Shown: in pieces, positions 24,452 to 30,961 of the stretch
How the letters are laid out: every line of letters starts with the position of its first letter
How positions within the stretch are numbered: the stretch's first letter is position 1
NCBI GenBank assembly: GCA_051893555.1
Contig: JBJFHL010000076.1
Coordinates: 1 to 64,000, forward strand
Direction: 5' to 3'
Source: RGIG7179 sp051893555
Lineage (GTDB): Bacteria; Bacillota; Clostridia; Peptostreptococcales; Anaerovoracaceae
Length of the DNA: 64,000 nt
Program-made: the position numbers and the translations under genes
Notes under the pieces: generated by a model
Database searches by the model: none
What the model was told of the DNA's origin: nothing
Seen by the model: the letters and a program-made list of their open reading frames with translations, nothing else

Positions 24452-25078
24452 CTAAGAAGGAATGCCGTGACTTTGCCAAAGCACAAGAAATGCGGTAACC
24501 GGCGTGATGCAGTTTACCAGGAAAGCATAAACGAAAATTCCGTAAAAGACAATCAGAAGCTTCCATGGGTTGGAATACCCGATCAGTGTTTTATAGGTCT
24601 TAACGACACCCACATCACCACGCGAAGCGAGAAATCTGTACAGTCTGTCGATTTCTACTGCGTTGACAAACCCCAGACGGTAAAATGGAATTTTGAACAT
24701 CGGAACATCTTTATCGGAGTCTACCGTGGTGGTATTATAGAATTTCACGCAGAACCGGTCAAAGATGGCGAAGCGAACCTGGGTCAGATCCAGTGTTTTT
24801 TCTCTCCGCAGCAGACGGTTGTGATAGGTCAGGGTGGTGGCATCATATTCGCTGTAGCAGAATTTATAGCCGAAGAACAGTGCAATGATGACGGCGAATA
24901 CGACCAGATAAATCAGAAAGGTCATCAGCGGGCGAACATTTTCATAATATCCTTCCACTTTAAAGATCATGATTTCTGCGATGACACCGAAGTTCAGCAG
25001 CACGTAAAAGAAAATGGCCAGATACATGATCTGTCGGACGATGGTAGGGTAGGTATATGTGATTCTCAGTTTGTTCAT
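24452..25078 (-). CDS. Membrane protein of unknown function, sigma-54 driven
   Basis: 208 residues. Two or three hydrophobic helices lie in the first 80 residues (IMYLAIFFYVLLNFGVIAEI and LMTFLIYLVVFAVIIALFFG). They are followed by a soluble, possibly PH-like middle (YDATTLTYHNRLLRREKTLDLTQVR cut by a turn) and a C-terminal helix (LLIVFYGIFVYAFLVNCI). The start at 25078 follows AAGGAGTGCTTC. A longer reading starting at 25435 crosses a promoter region and is rejected. It resembles 23046-23537 only in architecture. It sits upstream of the VanX-like gene in a probable operon. Confidence 0.6.
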   Translation of the reverse strand: MNKLRITYTYPTIVRQIMYLAIFFYVLLNFGVIAEIMIFKVEGYYENVRPLMTFLIYLVVFAVIIALFFGYKFCYSEYDATTLTYHNRLLRREKTLDLTQVRFAIFDRFCVKFYNTTTVDSDKDVPMFKIPFYRLGFVNAVEIDRLYRFLASRGDVGVVKTYKTLIGYSNPWKLLIVFYGIFVYAFLVNCITPVTAFLVLWQSHGIPS

Positions 25079-25134
25079 GAAGCACTCCTTTTTCTTATTG
25101 TTATGATGGATTTTTTCTCTCCCCAAAATATTTA

Positions 25135-25150
25135 AGCAAGAACTATGCCT
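25135..25150 (-). promoter_or_regulatory. Sigma-54 promoter of the 24452 gene (and probably the VanX-like gene)
   Basis: On the minus strand this reads AGGCATA-GTTC-TTGCT. The invariant GG and GC are correctly spaced and only the first T is off consensus. It lies 57 bases before the start codon. Confidence 0.72.
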
Positions 25151-25354
25151 GAATGCAAGGACTTTTTTTCGGAAAAACACGGGTACGTCGGCGATCAGAA
25201 ATAAAGGGTGTTCTAAATTCAGGATTTCACGTTCGAAAAGACGGACAAAAATGGATTTTGAAAACAGCACCGGCGGAAATATTTTGAAAAGAATGTCACG
25301 AAATAAACACAATCTGAACACCTTCTGATTTTTTTCGAACAACTTTTTTCGTCT

Positions 25355-25370
25355 TGGCACGGGATTTGCA
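25355..25370 (+). promoter_or_regulatory. Sigma-54 promoter of the SpmA/SpmB-like operon
   Basis: Reads TGGCACG-GGAT-TTGCA, a full consensus match, with a leader of roughly 90 bases before the ATG at 25469. Confidence 0.88.
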
Positions 25371-25468
25371 ATTGCTATCCGTGCTGCCGGCATACAGGGG
25401 CAGGCAGACACTATTCCAACGCAATTATAACACATATGCGTAAAACGTTATGAGGAGGAACTTGAATT

Positions 25469-26185
25469 ATGATGAACTACTTATTTGCAGCATTCATGAT
25501 TATTGGCGTTGTTGCCGGTGCAGTAACCGGAACAATGGACGCTGTGCTGCAGAACATCTTCGATTTCGCCCAGACGGGTGTGGATATCGCACTGGGCCTG
25601 ATCGGTATTATGGCATTCTTCTGTGGACTGATGAAGGTAATGGAGGATTCCGGCCTGTGTGAAAAGCTGGGTAAGGCAATCGCTCCGCTGATGCGACTTC
25701 TGTTCCCGGAAGTACCTGCTGACCACCCTGCAAACTCTGCAATGGCCCTGTACTTTGCAGCAAACATTCTGGGTATCGGCGATGCCGCGACTCCATTCGG
25801 TCTGAAAGCTATGCAGGAACTGCAGACTCTGAATAAGACCAAGAACATTGCTACTGACGCACAGTGCATGCTGATGGCGATTTCTACCACTTCCATCACC
25901 CTGCTGCCTACCACCGCAATCGGTATCCGTGCTGCGATTCAGGCAGAAGGCGCTGCTGAAATTATCGTGCCGACAATCATTGCAACCACCATTTCTACCG
26001 TAGTAGGTGTCGCTTGCTCTCTGATTTTCCAGAAGACCAAGAGATGGAAACTGGAAAATGTGATTGCCAACGAGATTGCTGCCGGAACTCTGGAAGTTAA
26101 TGATGAATACATCGGAAATGATCCGATTGTTCTTCCGGAAGGCTATGTGCTGAAGGGTTCCGCTTCTGAGAAAGTATATATGTAG
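25469..26185 (+). CDS. SpmA-like nucleoside-recognition (Gate) membrane protein
   Basis: A 238-residue membrane protein of the nucleoside recognition/Gate domain family, most like SpmA and E. coli YjiH. The segments GLMKVMEDSGLCEKLGKAI, NILGIGDAATPFGLKAMQEL and SITLLPTTAIGIRA are typical. A second Gate-domain protein follows, as in spmA-spmB. GAGGAGG precedes the ATG. The sigma-54 promoter and the neighbouring S66 peptidase argue against sporulation-specific use. In E. coli the yjiH-yjiG pair accompanies the isoaspartyl dipeptidase gene iadA, so a role in peptide or amino acid transport is a reasonable inference. Confidence 0.82.
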   Translation: MMNYLFAAFMIIGVVAGAVTGTMDAVLQNIFDFAQTGVDIALGLIGIMAFFCGLMKVMEDSGLCEKLGKAIAPLMRLLFPEVPADHPANSAMALYFAANILGIGDAATPFGLKAMQELQTLNKTKNIATDAQCMLMAISTTSITLLPTTAIGIRAAIQAEGAAEIIVPTIIATTISTVVGVACSLIFQKTKRWKLENVIANEIAAGTLEVNDEYIGNDPIVLPEGYVLKGSASEKVYM

Positions 26186-26198
26186 GAGGTAGAATAGA

Positions 26199-26732
26199 AT
26201 GACAGCGATATTAGAACAGATTTCTACATGGGCGATTCCGGTCGTTATTTGTCTGGTTGCCATTTATGCTCTGGTAAAGAAAGTGCCTATGTACAGCTCC
26301 TTTACCACTGGTGCGAAAGACGGTTTCAGCACTGCAGTAATGATTATCCCTTATCTGGTAGCGATGCTGTGTGCAATCGGTATGCTGAGAGCATCCGGTG
26401 CAATGGTGGCATTCTGTGACCTGATCAGCCCGGTAACTGAACTGATCGGCTGCCCGGGTGAAGTTCTGCCGATGGCAGTGATGAGATCTTTCACCGGCGG
26501 CGGCGCAACCGGTATGATGACAGATCTGGTAACGACTTATGGTACACAGTCACAGATCGGTAGAATTGCTTCCGTAGCATTAGGTTCCACGGAAACTACA
26601 TTCTATGTACTGGCGGTATACTTCGGTTCTGTTGGTGTTTCCAACACAAGACACGCTGTTGCTGCAGGCCTGCTGGGCGACCTGGCTTCCCTGATCGCAT
26701 CCTGTGTGATCGTAAACCTGATGTGGTTCTAA
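26199..26732 (+). CDS. SpmB-like nucleoside-recognition (Gate) membrane protein
   Basis: 177 residues with about five membrane helices, of the SpmB/YjiG type. Typical segments are SFTTGAKDGFSTAVMIIPYLVAML (shortened here), MRSFTGGGATGMMTDL and LGSTETTFYVLAVYFGSVGV. It starts 13 bases after the SpmA-like gene with TAGGAGGTAGAAT as ribosome site. Together the two probably form one membrane complex. The substrate is unknown. The pair sits just ahead of an LD-carboxypeptidase, so a wall-peptide or D-amino acid substrate is the working guess. Confidence 0.82.
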   Translation: MTAILEQISTWAIPVVICLVAIYALVKKVPMYSSFTTGAKDGFSTAVMIIPYLVAMLCAIGMLRASGAMVAFCDLISPVTELIGCPGEVLPMAVMRSFTGGGATGMMTDLVTTYGTQSQIGRIASVALGSTETTFYVLAVYFGSVGVSNTRHAVAAGLLGDLASLIASCVIVNLMWF

Positions 26733-26735
26733 AAA

Positions 26736-27659
26736 ATGATGAAATATCCAAAAAAACTGGAAAAAGGCGCGACGATCGGAATGATCGCCACCAGTTCCGA
26801 TACAGAAACCTCACGGGTTCGTGAATGCGTGAAGTTCCTGGAGGAAATGGGCTATAAAGTGAAGGCTGCAGATAATCTGGACAGCAACTACGGCGGCTAT
26901 ATGGCCGGTACCGGTGAGGTACGCGGTCAGTGGGTGAACCGGATGTTTGCGGATCCGGAGGTAGACGCGATCTTCTGCATCCGCGGAGGAGACGGAAGCA
27001 GCCGGATTATGGAATACCTGGATTATGATCTGATTCGGAAGAATCCGAAGATCTTCCTGGGTTACAGTGATGTGACCAACCTGCACCTCGGGCTCAACCA
27101 GAACTGCGGGCTGGTAACCTTCCACGGACCAATGGTGTCTTCCAATATGGTGGATTCCTTTGATGAGGAAACGAGAACTTCCCTGTTTGAGGCTCTGAAT
27201 GCAGATGAAACATTTGTATTCAGAAATCCGGCTGGTTGTCCGATCGAGATCCTGAAGGAAGGAAAAGCAACGGGTCAGCTGATTGGCGGAAATCTTTCAC
27301 TGCTTTCTGCAAGTATCGGCACACCGTACGAAATGGATACGAAAGATAAAATTGTATTCATCGAAGAAGTCTGTGAACCGATCAGCAAGATCGAAAAGTG
27401 GGCTTATCACCTGCGTAACGCAGGAAAATTCCGTGACTGCAGAGGTGTGATTCTCGGTCAGTTCACCAAGATTGTGAACGAAGATATGCCGGAATTCGAC
27501 AGCATCTGCTGCATGAAAGATGTTTTGGAAGGACTTGACATTCCTGTATTATATAATGTACAATCAGGACATGGAAAGCCTATGATGACCCTTCCGATGG
27601 GTGCAGAATGTACCATTGACACGGAAACGGCATCCATTACGTTCAAAGTAGAGCGGTAA
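26736..27659 (+). CDS. LD-carboxypeptidase, S66 family
   Basis: A 307-residue S66 serine peptidase (LdcA/MccF-like). The nucleophile region is FLGYSDVTNLH, preceded by AIFCIRGGDGS; FHGPM and GQLIGGNLSLL are also conserved, and the catalytic glutamate lies in KIVFIEEVCEP. LdcA cuts the L-D bond before the terminal D-alanine of tetrapeptides in wall recycling; MccF-type members cleave acyl-amide antibiotics. No signal peptide is seen, so action is cytoplasmic. No ribosome site precedes the ATG pair, and the upstream gene stops three bases before, so translation is probably coupled. The position in a sigma-54 operon favours nutrient salvage. Confidence 0.88.
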   Translation: MMKYPKKLEKGATIGMIATSSDTETSRVRECVKFLEEMGYKVKAADNLDSNYGGYMAGTGEVRGQWVNRMFADPEVDAIFCIRGGDGSSRIMEYLDYDLIRKNPKIFLGYSDVTNLHLGLNQNCGLVTFHGPMVSSNMVDSFDEETRTSLFEALNADETFVFRNPAGCPIEILKEGKATGQLIGGNLSLLSASIGTPYEMDTKDKIVFIEEVCEPISKIEKWAYHLRNAGKFRDCRGVILGQFTKIVNEDMPEFDSICCMKDVLEGLDIPVLYNVQSGHGKPMMTLPMGAECTIDTETASITFKVER

Positions 27660-27668
27660 ATTTAAAAT

Positions 27669-27694
27669 CAGGCGGCGGCAGCGCCGCCGCCTGT
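27669..27694 (+). other. Strong GC hairpin without T-run before lysA
   Basis: A perfect 10-bp stem (AGGCGGCGGC with GCCGCCGCCT) and 3-base loop. No T-run follows, so it is more likely an mRNA-stabilising or weak pause structure than a classical terminator. Confidence 0.6.
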
Positions 27695-27799
27695 ATGAAT
27701 AGGAAAGCAACAGTGCGAATACACTGAAATATAAAGATCTGGTCGTTTTTATCATTGCTTTAAGCCCGAAAGAAAAAAAGAATTGAGGAGAAAAAGATT

Positions 27800-29080
27800 A
27801 TGATTAAGGAAATCAGAGAAAACAAGTTATTTTTCGACGGCTGCGACACAACTGCACTTGCAGCCAAGTACGGCACTCCTCTGTATGTGTACTCTGAAAA
27901 TGATATCATCGGCAGGTTTGCAGAACTGCGGAAGGATTTCATTGAAAAGTACCCGAACACAAGAGTTGCGTATGCAGCCAAGGCTTTTTTCCCGGTTGCC
28001 ATGGCCAAGCTGGTGGATCAGTGCGGCATGTGCGTAGATGTGGTATCCGGCGGAGAATTGTACACGGCAATCAAGGCAGGTTTCCCTGCTGAAAAAATCG
28101 AATTCAACGGAAATAATAAGAGCAGAAAAGAACTGGAGATGGCTATTGAATATGGAATCGGCAGGATCATTGTGGACAGCCTGCAGGAACTGGCCATCAT
28201 TGAAGAAATCTGTAAGGAAAAAGGCAAGACTGCGAAAATTTTATTCCGTGTAACACCGGGCGTGAAGAGCAGCTCGCATGACTACATCGTTACCGGAAAA
28301 AAGGATTCCAAATTCGGGATTCCGCTGGATGATGAGATTGTTCTGCCGCAGGTGAAAGCGGCCATCGATTCTCCGTACATTGATTTTTACGGTATCCACT
28401 TCCATGTTGGTTCTCAGCTTTTCGACAACGGGTCCCATCTTCAGGCAACCGATATCATTCTGCAGCTTGCAGGCAAGATCAAAGAAAACTTCGGTTATGA
28501 CCTGAAAGAAATTAATGTGGGAGGCGGCTTCGGCGTCACCTATGTGGACGAAGAAAGAAAATCCTACAGCTATTTCCTGGATCCGATCATGGAAAAAATC
28601 GATACATACTATGCAGCGCAGGGTGTTCAGAGACCGAATGTGGTCATCGAACCGGGCAGAAGTATCGCGGCAGAAGCAGGAATTACTCTGTACACCGTGG
28701 GAAGCATTAAGGAAATTCCGGGAATCCGGACCTATATGTCTGTGGACGGCGGTATGACGGATAACATTCGTCCGGCTCTGTACCAGGCGGTTTACACCGG
28801 TATTCTGGCCAACAAGGCAGAAGAAGAAAAGACGGAAACCCTTACAGTATGCGGTAAGTGCTGCGAATCCGGCGATATCCTGATCCACGATCTGAAGGTT
28901 GCCAAACCGGAAGCCGGCGATATCTTCGCCACCTTCTCCACCGGCGCTTACGGATATACCATGGCAAGCAACTACAACAAGAACCCGATCCCGGGCGTGG
29001 TATTCGTAAAAGACGGAGAGGACCGTCTGGTGGTAAAACCGCAGACCTATGAGGATATGCTGAAAAACGAAATTCTCTAA
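27800..29080 (+). CDS. lysA: Diaminopimelate decarboxylase
   Basis: A 426-residue fold-III PLP decarboxylase. The PLP lysine lies in AYAAKAFF; HFHVGSQLF, GGGFGVTY, EPGRSIAAEAG and GKCCESGDIL are conserved and contain the PLP phosphate loop and the catalytic cysteine. It forms lysine from meso-diaminopimelate, an amino acid with a D-centre that is abundant in wall peptides. GAGGAG precedes the ATG. It could serve biosynthesis or use of salvaged diaminopimelate. Its neighbours are the S66 peptidase and a second beta-lactamase-like hydrolase. A strong terminator follows. Confidence 0.93.
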   Translation: MIKEIRENKLFFDGCDTTALAAKYGTPLYVYSENDIIGRFAELRKDFIEKYPNTRVAYAAKAFFPVAMAKLVDQCGMCVDVVSGGELYTAIKAGFPAEKIEFNGNNKSRKELEMAIEYGIGRIIVDSLQELAIIEEICKEKGKTAKILFRVTPGVKSSSHDYIVTGKKDSKFGIPLDDEIVLPQVKAAIDSPYIDFYGIHFHVGSQLFDNGSHLQATDIILQLAGKIKENFGYDLKEINVGGGFGVTYVDEERKSYSYFLDPIMEKIDTYYAAQGVQRPNVVIEPGRSIAAEAGITLYTVGSIKEIPGIRTYMSVDGGMTDNIRPALYQAVYTGILANKAEEEKTETLTVCGKCCESGDILIHDLKVAKPEAGDIFATFSTGAYGYTMASNYNKNPIPGVVFVKDGEDRLVVKPQTYEDMLKNEIL

Positions 29081-29103
29081 ATCATACACATACACTTGCC
29101 CGA

Positions 29104-29133
29104 AGCACAACCCGAATCCGGGTTGTGCTTTTC
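29104..29133 (+). terminator. Terminator after lysA
   Basis: A perfect 11-bp stem (AGCACAACCCG with CGGGTTGTGCT) and 4-base loop, then TTTT. Confidence 0.85.
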
Positions 29134-29156
29134 GCACACTTTGAAAGGGAGACATT

Positions 29157-29927
29157 ATGGATTTTGAAAAAAGAGCAGAAGGACTGAAAGGAACCGTCGG
29201 TGTATATTTCCGCAATCTCAGGACAGGTGAAACCAAGGGACTGCAGCAGGACAGAGAATTCCATCCTGCCAGCATCATCAAGCTGCCGGTGGTTATGGCC
29301 ATTTACAAGATGGCGGCAGAAGGAAAAGCCGATCTCAATGAAAAACTGAAAGTAACCTATGAAAAACGGGTGCCCAGCTGCGGTGCATTCAATGCTTTTA
29401 CCGACGAACCGGTGGTGGACATCAGAACGCTATGCAACCTGACCATAACCATCAGCGATAATACCGGAGCCAATTTGCTGATCGATCATTACGGCATTGA
29501 GACGCTCAATGGACAGTTCCGCGAAATGGGACTAAAAAAAACCCATCTGGAACGGCTTTTTTATGATGACGCCATGCAGGAAAAGGGATATAATAATAAA
29601 GCAGTACCGGAAGAGATCGGGTTCCTGCTGGAACAGATTTACAAGGGTGAATTTGTCAGCAGAGAAGTTTCCGATGCAATCTGGGATATCCTGGAGCAGC
29701 AGCAGGATCGTGCAGGTATTCCGGCATATATCGAAGAGGAAGCGCCGGTGGGAAACAAGACCGGCGGCGCCAGAGGCATTACTGCGGATGCAGCGCTGAT
29801 CCGGGGAAATTTCCCGTTCGTTCTTGTGATCATTTTCAATGAAACGTATGTGCCGGAGGCGGATGAATGGATGCGCCATCTGGCAAGAGATATTTTCGAG
29901 GAGATGAAACATGGCAGCAGAATATAG
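29157..29927 (+). CDS. Cytoplasmic class-A beta-lactamase-like serine hydrolase (second copy)
   Basis: 256 residues with S-x-x-K (ASIIKLPV, about residue 40), an exact SDN (ISDNTGAN) and KTG (NKTGGARG). It is the paralogue of the protein at 17644-18462, and aligns with it throughout. Again there is no signal sequence, so periplasmic or secreted beta-lactamase activity is unlikely; a cytoplasmic D-amide or peptide hydrolase is the inference. AAAGGGAG precedes the ATG. The 3' end overlaps the zinc-ribbon gene by 17 bases. Confidence 0.77.
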   Translation: MDFEKRAEGLKGTVGVYFRNLRTGETKGLQQDREFHPASIIKLPVVMAIYKMAAEGKADLNEKLKVTYEKRVPSCGAFNAFTDEPVVDIRTLCNLTITISDNTGANLLIDHYGIETLNGQFREMGLKKTHLERLFYDDAMQEKGYNNKAVPEEIGFLLEQIYKGEFVSREVSDAIWDILEQQQDRAGIPAYIEEEAPVGNKTGGARGITADAALIRGNFPFVLVIIFNETYVPEADEWMRHLARDIFEEMKHGSRI

Positions 29928-30312
29928 CAGAAATGAAAATGTAACCTATAATATACCGCAGCAGTTCGCGGACCAGAAGATCGGTGACTGTCCGTTCTGC
30001 GGCACCGAACATCCCGGCTGGCTTGTACGGGAGGAATGGAAGCTGTTCGGAAGCAATGAATACTATTTTAAATGCCCTCATTGCGAGACGGAGCTGATGG
30101 TTCTGAAGGACGACGTCACAGGGATGTCCTTTACGAAGAACACACCTTCCGGAAAGAAAAAGGCATCAGAAGGAAAAATCATGAACGAGCCTTATGTTAC
30201 GGTGGTGAAGATCGGGTTTTCCGCCAAAACCCATGAAAATATTCTTCTGCAGGGTGAGGATATGCCGGTGCGGAAGCTGAAACAAGTGATGGAGGAACTG
30301 CGGAAAAAGTAG
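29911..30312 (+). CDS. Zinc-ribbon protein of unknown function
   Basis: 133 residues with a four-cysteine zinc ribbon: CPFC at about residues 28-31 and CPHC at about 53-56. A lysine-rich linker and a C-terminal segment (YVTVVKIGFSAKTHENILLQGEDMPVRKLKQ, split here by position) follow. The family is not recognised. It overlaps the preceding serine hydrolase by 17 bases, with GGAG about ten bases before its ATG, so the two are translationally coupled and may work together. A nucleic-acid or protein-binding role would suit a ribbon but is not shown. Confidence 0.65.
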   Translation: MAAEYSRNENVTYNIPQQFADQKIGDCPFCGTEHPGWLVREEWKLFGSNEYYFKCPHCETELMVLKDDVTGMSFTKNTPSGKKKASEGKIMNEPYVTVVKIGFSAKTHENILLQGEDMPVRKLKQVMEELRKK

Positions 30313-30365
30313 GCGGATTTTGCCCAGAGTTTTGCACATATTTGGACAGATTATGCATAAAATAA

Positions 30366-30394
30366 TTGACAGTGCATAGAATCTATGTTAGTAT
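30366..30394 (+). promoter_or_regulatory. rpsO promoter with an internal palindrome
   Basis: A consensus -35 TTGACA (30366-30371), a 17-base spacer and TAGTAT (30389-30394). The spacer holds the perfect 13-bp dyad CATAGA-A-TCTATG (30375-30387), which lies where a repressor would block RNA polymerase. Confidence 0.7.
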
Positions 30395-30484
30395 AAATTG
30401 TTGAGTTTTGTACCTTTTGCTTAGTCCCCCGAAACTCCGACGGATCACTCAGCAGAAGGTGAAGAAAGAAAAGGAGAAAAGAAA

Positions 30485-30751
30485 ATGATTACAAAGGAAA
30501 TCAAACAGCAGATTATTAAGGACTATCAGTTAAAGGAAGGCGACACCGGTTCTCCGGAAGTTCAGATTGCCATCCTGACCTACAGAATCAATGACCTGAA
30601 TGAACACTTAAAGGTTCATAAGAAAGACCATCATTCCAGAAGAGGTCTGTTAAAGATGGTAGGTCAGAGAAGAAACCTTCTGGCATATCTGAAGGAAACC
30701 GACCTGGAGAGATACAGAACTCTGATCGCTCGTTTAGGACTGAGAAAGTAA
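30485..30751 (+). CDS. rpsO: 30S ribosomal protein S15
   Basis: An 88-residue S15 of standard length, with YQLKEGDTGSPEVQIAILT, HLKVHKKDHHSRRGLL and RRNLLAYLKE. It binds the central domain of 16S rRNA early in 30S assembly. AAAGGAG lies before the ATG. It has its own strong promoter and a terminator directly after the stop, followed by pnp, the common bacterial rpsO-pnp order. Confidence 0.98.
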   Translation: MITKEIKQQIIKDYQLKEGDTGSPEVQIAILTYRINDLNEHLKVHKKDHHSRRGLLKMVGQRRNLLAYLKETDLERYRTLIARLGLRK

Positions 30752-30762
30752 TCGCGGAATAT

Positions 30763-30790
30763 AAGCGGGGCGTCAAACCCCGCTTTTATT
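30763..30790 (+). terminator. Terminator after rpsO
   Basis: An 8-bp stem (AAGCGGGG with CCCCGCTT) and 7-base loop, then TTTTATT. Confidence 0.87.
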
Positions 30791-30792
30791 GT

Positions 30793-30820
30793 ATCACTTT
30801 AATCACTTAATCACTTAATC
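30793..30820. repeat. Short tandem repeats between rpsO and pnp
   Basis: Three consecutive copies of an 8-9 base unit (ATCACTTTA, ATCACTTA, ATCACTTA), ending in ATC. Confidence 0.7.
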
Positions 30821-30844
30821 AGAAAACGCCGTGCACCGGTTATG

Positions 30845-30919
30845 TATGATGTGACTCTCTGAAAGAACTCACAGTGCCAGACAGAACAGGGCAGAGGAGA
30901 GAGTTTTTTCCGAGAGTCA
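30845..30919 (+). promoter_or_regulatory. pnp leader with two competing hairpins
   Basis: ACTCTCT (30854-30860) can pair with AGAGAGT (30898-30904), enclosing TGCC/GGCA, and is followed directly by six T: a terminator shape. The same left arm, as TGACTCTC (30852-30859), can instead pair with GAGAGTCA (30912-30919). The two structures exclude each other, as in an attenuator. Confidence 0.5.
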
Positions 30920-30961
30920 TACGGAAGAGGGCACCGGCGCGAAAAGAAACAGGAGGAAAAA

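Larger units (their letters stand above)
25079..25468. other. Divergent regulatory region with two sigma-54 promoters
   Basis: 390 bases without a gene. The region holds a minus-strand sigma-54 promoter (25135-25150), a plus-strand one (25355-25370) and two widely spaced inverted pairs: GGTGTTC (25207-25213) with GAACACC (25316-25322), and GTTCGAAAA (25231-25239) with TTTTCGAAC (25332-25340). The plus-strand leader from about 25381 to 25468 shows nothing further. Confidence 0.65.

Noticed and set aside
24463..24478. Degenerate sigma-54 promoter before the VanX-like gene (TGGCAAA-GTCA-CGGCA, minus strand)
   Set aside because: GG and GC are spaced correctly but the -12 box lacks TT, and it overlaps the end of the upstream gene. 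The promoter at 25135 is a better source for both genes.
25207..25340. Two long-range inverted pairs (GGTGTTC/GAACACC and GTTCGAAAA/TTTTCGAAC) as one large cruciform or enhancer
   Set aside because: The arms cross rather than nest and are about 100 bp apart, so they cannot form one hairpin. They are short enough to occur by chance, and were kept only as a remark.
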